Source: Mycobacterium sp. (GTDB taxonomy: Bacteria > Actinomycetota > Actinomycetes > Mycobacteriales > Mycobacteriaceae). Taken from it: DNA of 43,753 nt. The position numbers were made by a program, and so were the translations under genes. How positions within the stretch are numbered: the stretch's first letter is position 1; each line of letters starts with the position of its first letter. Below the pieces are notes generated by a model, which did no database searches, was not told the origin of the DNA, and saw only the letters and a program-made list of their open reading frames with translations. Positions 15,726 through 23,179 of this stretch are shown here, piece after piece. The stretch lies in assembly GCF_019243155.1 (NCBI RefSeq), contig NZ_JAFAUS010000267.1, forward strand, positions 1 through 43,753, read 5' to 3'.

Positions 15726-17064
15726 GCCCGAGGGCCGGCTCGTCGCAGGGCCAGCCCATCGTCGACGCGAGTGAGAATTCATCCAGCACACTCGAAAGGT
15801 GCTGCCGCAGAGCGCTGTTTGAGTTGACGCCGGTCGGCGCGTAGGCAACCACGGAGACGAAGACCCGTCCGTTCACTCTTCCCGACAGCAACGACAGCAG
15901 CCCGCCGAGTTGGTGCAGCATGCCGGTGGTCATCCGAGCGCTCAGCGACCTGATCGCGAAGTGGTCGGCGTCGGTGCCGTCCGGCCGATTCGTGGCGGGG
16001 TCGACCGCACCGATGTTGGACGAGCCGACGGTGGCCGCGCTGTTGGTGGCGGCGCCGAGCCATTGCTTGCCGAGGCGCTCGGGTACCAGGGGCACCAGCG
16101 GCAGCAGCGTCCATCGCGCGTCGGGCTCGTGCTGTGAACGGACCAGCGCCTGCTTGGTCGCGGCGCGGATTCCGCGCAGCTCCGTTGTCGCGGGCGTGGG
16201 ATCGATGGTGAAGTCGACGTTCTTGATGGCGTTGGCGCGGGTGTCACCGTCCGTGCGCTCGTTGATGGCCATCGTCACGGCAACCGAGCCGTCCGCACCG
16301 ACGCGGCCGACTCGCTGGGCGAGGCGGGCCGCCAGCGCGACGTACAAACCGTTGGCGGTCCCCCCGAGTGCCCGTGCGCGAGCGTCCCATTCGCCGGCGT
16401 CGACGAAGAAGGTCGCCGCCGGGAAGGTGATCTCCTCGTCGACCGTGACGGTCGGTGTCGGGGCCGGTCCGCCGGCGCCGCCGTTGTCCCGAAGGAATCG
16501 TGCGGCGTCGACGGCGGCGCGGCGGATCGCGGGGAGGTCGCGCACGGTCTGGCGGGTATCTTCGCGCAATGCCTGCCAGCGCCCGCGGGATCCGGCGGTC
16601 GGCCATTCGACGGCGTTGTCGTTGCCGGCTGCCGCGGCGGCCAGGGCTTGGCAGAGCCCGACGGCGTCGGTGAGGCAGTGCGAGGCGATCAGGCTGATCC
16701 CGGCGCCGCCTTCGGTGAAGGGCAACACCGCGAGGTGCCATCCCGGTCCGCGCTCGGCGTCCAGCCGGATGTTGGATTGTTCGTTGCACCAGGCATCGAA
16801 TTCCGCACGCGGACGGGCGGTTTCGACGACCTCGATTTCCGGTTGGTCGCCCGGCGAGACCCAGCGGTACCGCCCGAACGGCAGCGGCGAACGTTCGATG
16901 CGACGGGCCAGCCGGCCCTGCTGCAGGTGGCGGTGGAACCGGCGCAGACCGTCGATGTCGGGCGTGCGGTCGTACACCCACATGCACTGGATCACATTGG
17001 TCACGCCGGCCGCCCGCTCCACGCGGAAGAAGGTGTGGTCGACCAGGTCGAGTACGTTGTCCAT
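15721..17064 (-). CDS. HxxxDG acyltransferase paralog E with HxxxDA motif
   Basis: A 447-residue paralog beginning MDNVLDLVDH at the ATG at 17064, 22 bp after the papA stop, so it forms a unit with papA. In-frame ATGs farther upstream overlap papA and are not used by the family. The active-site motif reads His129-CLT-Asp133-Ala134: the normally invariant Gly is Ala (codons GAC GCC). The His and Asp that matter for catalysis and structure remain, so the enzyme may be altered rather than dead. The C-terminal motif is SSNIGAVDP. The stop lies inside promoter R3. Confidence 0.86.
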   Translation of the reverse strand: MDNVLDLVDHTFFRVERAAGVTNVIQCMWVYDRTPDIDGLRRFHRHLQQGRLARRIERSPLPFGRYRWVSPGDQPEIEVVETARPRAEFDAWCNEQSNIRLDAERGPGWHLAVLPFTEGGAGISLIASHCLTDAVGLCQALAAAAAGNDNAVEWPTAGSRGRWQALREDTRQTVRDLPAIRRAAVDAARFLRDNGGAGGPAPTPTVTVDEEITFPAATFFVDAGEWDARARALGGTANGLYVALAARLAQRVGRVGADGSVAVTMAINERTDGDTRANAIKNVDFTIDPTPATTELRGIRAATKQALVRSQHEPDARWTLLPLVPLVPERLGKQWLGAATNSAATVGSSNIGAVDPATNRPDGTDADHFAIRSLSARMTTGMLHQLGGLLSLLSGRVNGRVFVSVVAYAPTGVNSNSALRQHLSSVLDEFSLASTMGWPCDEPALGR

Positions 17065-17086
17065 GATCCTCGATATCCCTTCGTTG

Positions 17087-18541
17087 TCACGCGTTGATGG
17101 CTGGTGTGCGGTGGCCGCAGTTCGCATGCGCGGCAACCGCATCCACCCAGTCGGAGGTGGTCTTGACGGCCCGGGCGAACGACCGGGTCAGCGCTTCGAG
17201 GTAGTGCTGCACCGCCGCGCGGGCATCGGCGTTGTCCGGGAAGGAGATGGTGGCCGTGGTCTTGTCGGCGTGGCGGTTGATCCACAGGTTGATCCCGCCG
17301 TGCGACAGGTTGTCGGCAAAGGTTCCGAAGTTGTTCTCGTCCAACAGGTCCGCGGCCGGTACGGCGCGAAAGTCGATGAACGACACCATCATTGCGCGGG
17401 CCGTGGGCGGCTCGATCCAGAGCCCACGCGGGTCGGCCAGCTCGATGACCCGATCGAGCGGCACGACGGCGAGATGCTTGGCGCCGTCGAACGATTCCTG
17501 TGCGGCCCGGGCCGCCTCCGGGAAGGACCCGGCGACCGTCGGCACGGTGACCGGAATCAGGTTGGCGAACCAGCCCACGGTCATCGAGTCCAGCGCCGGC
17601 GTCCGCGTGTCGTACGGCGTGAAGCCGTGAAACGTGTCGTTGCCCGTCAGCGCGTGCTCGGTCAACGCGGCGCACGCCAGGACTCCCCCGCTGAATCGCG
17701 CGCCGGCCGCGCGGCAGGCGGTGTCGAACGACTCCGTCTCAGCTGCGTCCAACAGGTCGACGGTCACGAAGTCGCCCGTGGTGTCGGTCTGGCTGGCGCG
17801 CAACGGAAGCGGAAAGCTCGGCCACTGGCCCCCGGTGTCACGGGCGAACTCGACCCACGCCTCGACCTCGGGGGACGCCAGGGTCAGGCCCGCAAGCTTC
17901 TCGTGCTGGCGCTGCGTGTAGCCGCGATAGCTTGCCGTCTGCGGGAAAATGTCAGGCCCCTCGGCGCCATTCGCGATGGCCTGGTACGTCAACTGGATGT
18001 CGAAGAAGATCAGGCCGGCTGACATGCCGTCGATCAGCAGATGGTCGACGCTGGCGTAGAACGAGAAGTGGTCGGTGTGCTGGACGATGCCGAAGGTGAA
18101 GCAATCCCACTCGAGGGTCTCCGGTGTCGTCGTCAAGGCGTGGGCGCGTATCTGGTCGGCGTCCATCCGCCCGAATTCCGACGGGACGAGGTCGATGGCT
18201 TGGGGGTTGTCGATGGTGCGGCGGACGATGACGTCGTCCTCGAAATCGAACCAGTCGTGGTAGGCGTCATTCCGGCGGACGTGCGTGTTGATCGTCGCCG
18301 TCATGGCCGCGATGTCGCACACCCCGGGGATGTCCCACGCCACCACCATCAGCCGGGGCAGTTGCCGGCCGACGGCTTTGCCCTCGTAGGCTGCGCGCAG
18401 GTGCCGGGCCTGCTGGTAAGTGGGCGGCAGGTCGCTTCGCCGCGCGTTCCGGGCCGCGTCGTGTGCCGCGGCGGACGCCATCCAGGTGGTGACTGGACCG
18501 TCCGACGGCTGCCATCCGGTGATTTTTCCCAGCGTGACCAT
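17087..18541 (-). CDS. PapA-type (polyketide-associated) acyltransferase
   Basis: A 484-residue protein close in length and motifs to mycobacterial PapA1-PapA4. The catalytic motif is His167-LLI-Asp171-Gly172 in SVDHLLIDGMSAG. Family-typical segments follow: FHGFTPYDTRTP, VGWFANLIPVTVP and SFIDFRAVP. PapA proteins transfer acyl groups onto trehalose or phthiocerol-type acceptors and are usually found beside an mmpL gene, as in the papA3-mmpL10 locus (established knowledge). Here it is the first gene behind promoter R4 and is followed by acyltransferase E. No PKS is nearby, so the acyl source is open. The ATG at 18541 is preceded by a leader of about 110 nt. Confidence 0.92.
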   Translation of the reverse strand: MVTLGKITGWQPSDGPVTTWMASAAAHDAARNARRSDLPPTYQQARHLRAAYEGKAVGRQLPRLMVVAWDIPGVCDIAAMTATINTHVRRNDAYHDWFDFEDDVIVRRTIDNPQAIDLVPSEFGRMDADQIRAHALTTTPETLEWDCFTFGIVQHTDHFSFYASVDHLLIDGMSAGLIFFDIQLTYQAIANGAEGPDIFPQTASYRGYTQRQHEKLAGLTLASPEVEAWVEFARDTGGQWPSFPLPLRASQTDTTGDFVTVDLLDAAETESFDTACRAAGARFSGGVLACAALTEHALTGNDTFHGFTPYDTRTPALDSMTVGWFANLIPVTVPTVAGSFPEAARAAQESFDGAKHLAVVPLDRVIELADPRGLWIEPPTARAMMVSFIDFRAVPAADLLDENNFGTFADNLSHGGINLWINRHADKTTATISFPDNADARAAVQHYLEALTRSFARAVKTTSDWVDAVAAHANCGHRTPAINA

Positions 18542-18655
18542 TGATCAATCCTTTTCGGTTCGGTGCCCGCATGGGTCGCTTGTAGTGGCGAAAGCGCTGT
18601 CCGCGAACGATTTTCGCGTCGCGACCTGGCGGCTATTCGGTTGTTGTTGAAACTG

Positions 18656-18743
18656 AACCTACGGTGGGATTCCAGCGGTGTCGCTCTTGTGGGCGATAGT
18701 CGAATTAAGCGACGATTCCGTGGTTTTGCGCGTTGTGCTCACC
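18656..18743 (-). promoter_or_regulatory. Composite cluster promoter R4 (papA-E unit)
   Basis: Minus strand: distal box GAGCACAACGCGC (18728-18740), 26 bp, GACTATCG (18694-18701), 9 bp, -35 GCGACA (18679-18684), 17 bp, -10 TAGGTT (18656-18661). It lies in the 306-bp gap between papA and the divergent PE gene. The rest of the gap holds the papA leader and, on the plus strand, a TAAAAT -10 candidate (18799-18804) and AGGAG (18833-18837) for the PE gene. Confidence 0.8.
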
Positions 18744-18847
18744 CGTTCCGGGCCGTGCATCGGGGTAATAAAGCGCGCTGAGCATGCCAGTGGGGCACTA
18801 AAATTGGTGACTAAACGCCCGTACCGACAAACAGGAGCCGCACGCAC

Positions 18848-19528
18848 ATGGTGTCGATGTCACACGATCCGGCCGCCGGCGCTATCGGAGTGCAGTTGGT
18901 CGACATGGCCGCCCGCGGGTTGAGTTCCGGTGCGGCGGCATCGATGGCGGTGACGGCGCTGGTTCCCGCCGGGGCCGACGAGGTCTCGGCTCAGGCGGCG
19001 GCGGCGTTCGCCGCCGAGGGTGCCGCGATGCTCGCCCTGCACACCGCGGCGCAGGAGGAGGTCGCCCGCACGGGTGTGACCCTGACCGACATCGCCCGCA
19101 TGTATTCGCAAGTCGACGGCGAGGCCGCCGGCGTCCTGGATTCCGCCGGTGGCCAATTCGTGGGCCAGCCTTTCGTCGGCGGATCGGGTGCGGGCGCGGC
19201 CGCTGGCCTGATGCGCTCCGAAACGCTACCGGGCGCAGGCGGATCGGCTTCGCGGACGCCGCTGCTGGCTAACTTGGTCGAGGGCGTTCCGGCGGCGAAT
19301 CCGACGCCGACGGTGCCGGGTACCCCCTCGGCGACCATCCCTGCAGCGGTCAGCGCGGCATCGACGGTGCTGGGCGCGGGCGCCGCGCCATTGAGCACGA
19401 TCGGCTCCATGGCTCAGGGTGCGTCCGCGGGCGGAGCCGCCGGCCCCGGCCTGGCCTCGTCGGTCGCCGAAGACCGGGACGAGGGTGCGGATCTCGGTAA
19501 CGAAGCACCGGGCGAGCAACTGCTGTAA
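18848..19528 (+). CDS. PE-family protein
   Basis: A 226-residue protein. After MVSMSHDP the first ~95 residues form the PE helical pair: PAGADEVSAQAAAAFAAEG is the family hallmark, and YSQVD shortly after fits the YxxxD/E signal for ESX type VII secretion. The rest is Ala/Gly/Pro-rich without a recognisable domain, and there are no GGA-GGN repeats of the PGRS kind. No PPE gene is next to it, although PE proteins usually pair with one. AGGAG lies 10 nt before the ATG at 18848; GTG 18851 or ATG 18857 are alternatives. It is divergent from papA across promoter R4, so it may be coregulated with the lipid locus. Confidence 0.82.
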   Translation: MVSMSHDPAAGAIGVQLVDMAARGLSSGAAASMAVTALVPAGADEVSAQAAAAFAAEGAAMLALHTAAQEEVARTGVTLTDIARMYSQVDGEAAGVLDSAGGQFVGQPFVGGSGAGAAAGLMRSETLPGAGGSASRTPLLANLVEGVPAANPTPTVPGTPSATIPAAVSAASTVLGAGAAPLSTIGSMAQGASAGGAAGPGLASSVAEDRDEGADLGNEAPGEQLL

Positions 19529-19542
19529 TCAGCGGCGGCGCA

Positions 19543-20727
19543 TCACAACCCGGGCTGGTCTTCGATGATGCCGAGCCATATCTGCGCGGCGTCGATGGCC
19601 ACCTTCTCGCTGATGAAGGCGTGCTGCGTTCCGGTGTAGATGTCGCGGAAGGCGCGTTCCAGGCGGCTGCCCTCGCGGATCGAGGTGGTCCCGGCGACCA
19701 GATGGGCCCACTCGGCGCACTCGCGGGCCGTGTCCGTCGCGAAGATGGCCGCCACCCGCATGTCCGCGCGCAACGCCGGCGTCAGGTCCTCCCCCGCCGC
19801 GACCGCCGACTCGGCGGTGGTGAACGCGTCCAGCACCAGCAGGCGGGCGGCGCGCCAGGCCGCACGATGGTGCGCCAGCCCCTTCTGGAATGTCGGGCGG
19901 CTCGCCAGGGAGGCCATGTCACTCATCCGGTATTTGGTCGCCGCCAGTTCTTGGACGTCGTCGAGCATGCTCTTGGCCACGCCCAGCGCCCACGATGCGT
20001 GGCCCGCGGCGGTGACGGGCATTAACCCCATCCGGGTGGCCGGCGACGTGCCGCGGTACGGCTCGCGCACGAACAGCTCGAACGTGCGGCTTGCGGGCAC
20101 GAACACGTCCTTGGCGGAGTAGTCGTAGGACCCGGTTCCCTTGAGACCTTGCACGAACCAGCCGTCGTTCAAGCTGATCTGGTCGCGCGGAACTACCGCG
20201 ACCCGCATCTCGGGGAAGCCCTCGGCGATCCAGCGCATCTCGCCGTTGTCCATCGGGAAGAATCCGGCCGCGATGTACTCGGAGTGGCCGGTGCCCGAGC
20301 CGAAGTTCCACGCCCCGTTTACCAGGTAGCCGCCGTCGACGGCGGCCCCTTGTCCGTTGGGAAAGAATTGACCACCCAGCGTTACCCGGTTGTCGTGAGC
20401 CGTGAACACCTCGGCGAAACCCTCGTCCGGCAGATACGCCGCGGCCGCAAAGGACGATGGCAGGTTTGCGATCCCTATCCAGCCGAATGAGCCGTCCTGC
20501 CAAGCCATTTCGATCCAGGTTTCGATCATCTCGGTGAACGAAGGCTCGACACCCCCGGCGACGGCCGGGTTGAAGGCCGACATCAGCCCGCTCGACCACA
20601 TCTCGTCGACGATCGCCGGGGTCAGGGTGCGCAGCTGCTCGGATTGCGCGGCCTCGGCCCGCACCAGATCCCGCATGCCGCGGGCCAGCGAGACAACGCG
20701 GTCGTCGGTGTCGGCTATCGATGTCAT
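19543..20727 (-). CDS. Acyl-CoA dehydrogenase-fold flavin monooxygenase (HsaA-like)
   Basis: A 394-residue protein of the acyl-CoA dehydrogenase fold, the same length as HsaA-type flavin-dependent monooxygenase oxygenase subunits. Features are an N-terminal helical domain, the beta domain around GAWNFGSGTGHSEYIAAGFF, and a C-terminal helical domain ending in DIYTGTQHAFISEKVAIDAAQIW. The pattern WNFGSG...GHSEY with no clear catalytic Glu of true dehydrogenases favours the oxygenase group (group D), which needs a separate flavin reductase; none is adjacent. Its promoter region shares an inverted repeat (20787-20805) with the divergent membrane protein gene. An acyl-CoA dehydrogenase role cannot be excluded. 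Confidence 0.83.
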   Translation of the reverse strand: MTSIADTDDRVVSLARGMRDLVRAEAAQSEQLRTLTPAIVDEMWSSGLMSAFNPAVAGGVEPSFTEMIETWIEMAWQDGSFGWIGIANLPSSFAAAAYLPDEGFAEVFTAHDNRVTLGGQFFPNGQGAAVDGGYLVNGAWNFGSGTGHSEYIAAGFFPMDNGEMRWIAEGFPEMRVAVVPRDQISLNDGWFVQGLKGTGSYDYSAKDVFVPASRTFELFVREPYRGTSPATRMGLMPVTAAGHASWALGVAKSMLDDVQELAATKYRMSDMASLASRPTFQKGLAHHRAAWRAARLLVLDAFTTAESAVAAGEDLTPALRADMRVAAIFATDTARECAEWAHLVAGTTSIREGSRLERAFRDIYTGTQHAFISEKVAIDAAQIWLGIIEDQPGL

Positions 20728-20786
20728 CTGGCGCGTCCCATCATCGACTACGGTGCGAGCACATCGGCTGGTGAAACTGATATCGG

Positions 20787-20805
20787 TGACCGTACCAACC
20801 GGTCA
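20787..20805. promoter_or_regulatory. Inverted repeat TGACCG-N7-CGGTCA between divergent genes
   Basis: Perfect 6-bp arms (20787-20792 and 20800-20805) around a 7-bp spacer, in the 127-bp region between the flavin monooxygenase start (20727) and the membrane protein start (20855). Size and symmetry fit a dimeric repressor site, TetR-type for example. No regulator gene of that kind is adjacent. Confidence 0.5.
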
Positions 20806-20854
20806 ACGCTTCAAGAACGAATCGCGCCGGAAGAACGTCCAACGAGAGAGCCTC

Positions 20855-21304
20855 ATGCTGAACACCGTTGCCACCGTCGTCGTCGTGGTACTAGGCCTGC
20901 ACATCGTCGTCAAGTTCGCGTTTTTCGCGCTGCCGTACCGACGGCGTCGCGCCATGCTCGACAAGCAGTACGGCGACAAGCCCTCGGCTACCACCACGTC
21001 CGACCGCTACGTGATGGCCTTCACCGTGGGGATCGCCGTGCTGGTCCTCTGCCGGGGTATCGACTCCGTCAGCTTCCTTGGTGGGCTGTGGATCGGCGCG
21101 ACGCTCATCCAGTTGTACTTCCACCAGTTCCACCGCCCGGTGCCGCCACAGCGCGCCGCGCCGCCGCAAACCTCGCCGCTCAAGGAGATGTCCTACGCCA
21201 TCCAGGACGCGCCGTGGCGACCGTGGCCCCAAGTGCTCACGTTGAGCGTATTGGTGGTGCTGAGCCTCTTGCTGATGATCGTGAAATCCGCTGCGGTGCA
21301 CTGA
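20855..21304 (+). CDS. Small membrane protein of unknown function
   Basis: A 149-residue protein from the ATG at 20855; an in-frame extension upstream to 20402 would run antisense through the monooxygenase gene and is rejected. It has three hydrophobic stretches: about 3-24, 54-82 (VMAFTVGIAVLVLC... GLWIGATLIQLYF) and 127-145. A basic loop (PYRRRRAMLDKQYGDK) follows the first. I do not recognise a family. It is divergent from the flavin monooxygenase and converges on the HxlR regulator gene 3 bp away. Confidence 0.7.
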   Translation: MLNTVATVVVVVLGLHIVVKFAFFALPYRRRRAMLDKQYGDKPSATTTSDRYVMAFTVGIAVLVLCRGIDSVSFLGGLWIGATLIQLYFHQFHRPVPPQRAAPPQTSPLKEMSYAIQDAPWRPWPQVLTLSVLVVLSLLLMIVKSAAVH

Positions 21305-21306
21305 CT

Positions 21307-21771
21307 TCAGGAAATACCCGGCATTCCGGCACCCGGCACGGGCACAACGTCGCGCGCGTCGAGGGTAGTGCCGCATGCGTCGCAGGCCAGGGTGACGTGC
21401 GCCTCGCCGGTGCAGTCCCGATGGTTGAAGTGCACGGGCGGGCCGTCGGGGGCCGTATACCGGTCACCCCAGTCGCGGACCGCCATCAATATCGGATAGA
21501 TGTCGCGGCCCTTCTGCGTGAGTCGGTACTCCTCGTGGCTGCCGTCGCGGCACTTCGCTTTGGTGAGGATCTCGTGCTCGACGAGCCGATCCAGGCGATC
21601 CTGTAGCCGGCTGCGGGAGATTCCCAGCGCGGCCTGAAACGCGTTGAAGCGCCGGATGCCGTTGAACGCCGCCTTGAGCACCAGCATCGTCCACCGGTCC
21701 CCGAAGATCACCAGGGGGCGCGTGATCGAGCACGGGAAATCGGCAAGTTCCTGATAGCGCACGCCATCCAT
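21307..21771 (-). CDS. HxlR-family transcriptional regulator
   Basis: A 154-residue winged-helix regulator. The conserved HxlR core is visible: Cys14 in DFPCSITRPLVIFGDRWTML, then NAFQAALGISRSRLQDRL (recognition helix) and the wing with EEYRLTQKGRDIYP. The protein is longer than the family norm of about 110-120 residues: a C-terminal tail has CDACG and another Cys, possibly a zinc or redox site. HxlR proteins often sense aldehydes or quinone-type electrophiles through the N-terminal Cys. Two matching operators lie between it and the divergent hydrolase gene, implying autoregulation plus control of that gene. Confidence 0.9.
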   Translation of the reverse strand: MDGVRYQELADFPCSITRPLVIFGDRWTMLVLKAAFNGIRRFNAFQAALGISRSRLQDRLDRLVEHEILTKAKCRDGSHEEYRLTQKGRDIYPILMAVRDWGDRYTAPDGPPVHFNHRDCTGEAHVTLACDACGTTLDARDVVPVPGAGMPGIS

Positions 21772-21783
21772 CGTACCGCGACC

Positions 21784-21833
21784 GGTTTCAAAATGAGACT
21801 ACCCGTGTTAGCGTCTGGTCTTGAAATGAGACC
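21784..21833. promoter_or_regulatory. Two HxlR-type operators in the divergent promoter
   Basis: Site 1, 21784-21800: GGTTTCAAAATGAGACT. Site 2, 21817-21833: GGTCTTGAAATGAGACC. Both are inverted repeats (GTYTC...GAGAC type) and 14 of 17 positions agree between them; their starts are 33 bp apart, close to three helical turns, so two dimers would sit on the same face. They lie between the HxlR start (21771) and the hydrolase start (21847). Confidence 0.7.
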
Positions 21834-21846
21834 GGAGGAGACGCGC

Positions 21847-22716
21847 GTGGGCTTGCAGGAGTGGCGTCAGGGCGGCGAAACGGCGATGTTGACGGTCGGC
21901 GGAGCGCGGCGGAAGGTGTTCGTGCGTCGCGCCGGCAGCGGCCCGACTGTGGTTCTGCTGCACGGCTTTCCGGCGTCGTCGTTCGAGTGGGCGGGCGTCG
22001 AATCCGAATTGGCGCGGCACCGCGAAGTCGTCACGTTCGACTTCCTCGGCTACGGGTCCAGCGACAAGCCGGCCGGTCACCGCTACAGCGTCTTCGAGCA
22101 GGCCGACCTCGCCGAGGCGGTGATCGCCGCGTACGCGCCGGCGCCGACCGCGGTGGTCGCTTACGACTACGGCGCGATCGTGGCGACCGAACTGCTCGCC
22201 CGCCGCGCAGAGCGTCCCACCGACATCGCACGGTGCATCTTCGGAAACGCCGGGCTGTTCGCGGACAAATATCGGCCGCGGCTTGCGCAGCGGGCGAGCC
22301 TGATGCCGGTGGTCGGGGAGCTGCTGGCCCGCCTCTTCACGGAGTCGCTGTTCTTCAAGACCTGGAGCGAAGTGTTTTCGACCGAGCACCCGCTGGACCG
22401 CGACCTTGCCGCGGAGCACTACCGCGCGCTGCGAGAGAACGATCCCGATGGTGACATCCAGCGAAAACTGTTGCGCTACATACCCGAACGCGCCGCGAAT
22501 ACGGTCCGTTTCGAGGGCGCCCTCACCCGCACCGACGTCCCGCTGTCGTTTCTGTGGGGCATGCGCGACCCGGTGTCGGGCGCCGCGATCGCCGGGGAAC
22601 TGCGCACGCGGCTCCGCGACGCGGACCTCGTCGAGTACGCCGACGCCGGACACTGCCCCCACATCGAGATCCCCGACCGGGTGGCCGCCGATATCTTGCA
22701 GCGGACCGCGACCTAG
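21847..22716 (+). CDS. Alpha/beta hydrolase with Asp nucleophile (epoxide hydrolase/dehalogenase-like)
   Basis: A 289-residue enzyme from the GTG at 21847, which has GGAGGAG 6 nt upstream. In-frame ATGs at 21793 and 21826 lie inside the operators and would lack a ribosome-binding site. HGFP at 39-42, nucleophile Asp107 in VAYDYGAIVA, acid probably in WGMRDP, base in DAGHCPHIEIPD. Asp in the elbow excludes a serine esterase. The HxlR regulator gene is divergent and two of its likely operators flank the promoter, suggesting induction by a reactive substrate. The NYN-domain gene follows by 19 bp. Confidence 0.88.
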   Translation: MGLQEWRQGGETAMLTVGGARRKVFVRRAGSGPTVVLLHGFPASSFEWAGVESELARHREVVTFDFLGYGSSDKPAGHRYSVFEQADLAEAVIAAYAPAPTAVVAYDYGAIVATELLARRAERPTDIARCIFGNAGLFADKYRPRLAQRASLMPVVGELLARLFTESLFFKTWSEVFSTEHPLDRDLAAEHYRALRENDPDGDIQRKLLRYIPERAANTVRFEGALTRTDVPLSFLWGMRDPVSGAAIAGELRTRLRDADLVEYADAGHCPHIEIPDRVAADILQRTAT

Positions 22717-22735
22717 CGCCTTAACGTAAGGGGTT

Positions 22736-23116
22736 GTGCGGTGGATTGTGGACGGCATGAATGTGATCGGGAGCCGCCCGGACGGATGGTGGAAGGATCG
22801 CGGCCGCGCGATGGTCGCGTTGGTCGAGAACCTCGACCGGTGGGCGTCGGGTCATGACGACGACGTGACAGTCGTGTTCGAGCAGCCGCCGGCAACCGCC
22901 ATCACATCGTCGGTGATCGAGATCGCCTATGCGCCGAGGGCGGCCGCCAACTCGGCCGACGACGAGATCGTCAGGCGGATTGACGCCGATGCCCACCCGC
23001 ACGAGATCTCGGTGGTGACGTCGGACAAAGCGCTGAGCGAGCGCGTGGCCCGACTGGGCGCGTCCGTGCGTCCCGCCGCAAGCTTTCGCGATGTCGTCGA
23101 TCCGAGGCGCGCATGA
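22736..23116 (+). CDS. NYN/PIN-like domain protein (YacP-type putative RNase)
   Basis: A 126-residue protein beginning with GTG at 22736 after AAGGGG. The N-terminus RWIVDGMNVIGS holds the DGxN signature of NYN domains (Asp6, Asn9), and further acidic residues follow in SADDEIVRRI and VVTSDKAL, giving the PIN-like acidic metal site. Relatives such as YacP/Rae1 cleave RNA. It starts 19 bp after the hydrolase stop, so it may be cotranscribed, with no obvious functional tie. The end converges on tpx. Confidence 0.83.
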   Translation: MRWIVDGMNVIGSRPDGWWKDRGRAMVALVENLDRWASGHDDDVTVVFEQPPATAITSSVIEIAYAPRAAANSADDEIVRRIDADAHPHEISVVTSDKALSERVARLGASVRPAASFRDVVDPRRA

Positions 23117-23142
23117 CCGCTGCGCCCAATCGGGTCTGCCAA

Positions 23143-23179
23143 CTCGCGGCCTGAGGATCGGTCAGCCGACCGCCGCGAG
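23143..23179. terminator. Hairpin between convergent NYN and tpx genes
   Basis: Arms CTCGCGGC (23143-23150) and GCCGCGAG (23172-23179) pair perfectly, and the intervening 21 nt can form a smaller stem. It lies just beyond the NYN stop and overlaps the tpx 3' end. There is no T-run, so it would be a non-canonical, possibly bidirectional terminator. Confidence 0.4.

Noticed and set aside
15920..18022. A 700-codon plus-strand frame over paralog E and papA
   Set aside because: Antisense to two acyltransferases with intact active-site motifs; it has no ribosome-binding site and no recognisable domain.
9780..18743. Explaining the R1-R4 promoters as passive leftovers of tandem gene duplication
   Set aside because: Two of the four lie before genes of unrelated families (mmpL, papA), and box spacing is fixed while the DNA between the boxes has diverged.
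9780..18743. CRISPR-like array because of four spaced repeats
   Set aside because: Repeats are 0.1-4 kb apart, diverged, tied to gene starts, and no cas gene is present.
18848..19528. PE_PGRS protein
   Set aside because: The C-terminal part is Ala/Gly/Pro-rich but has no GGA-GGN tandem repeats.
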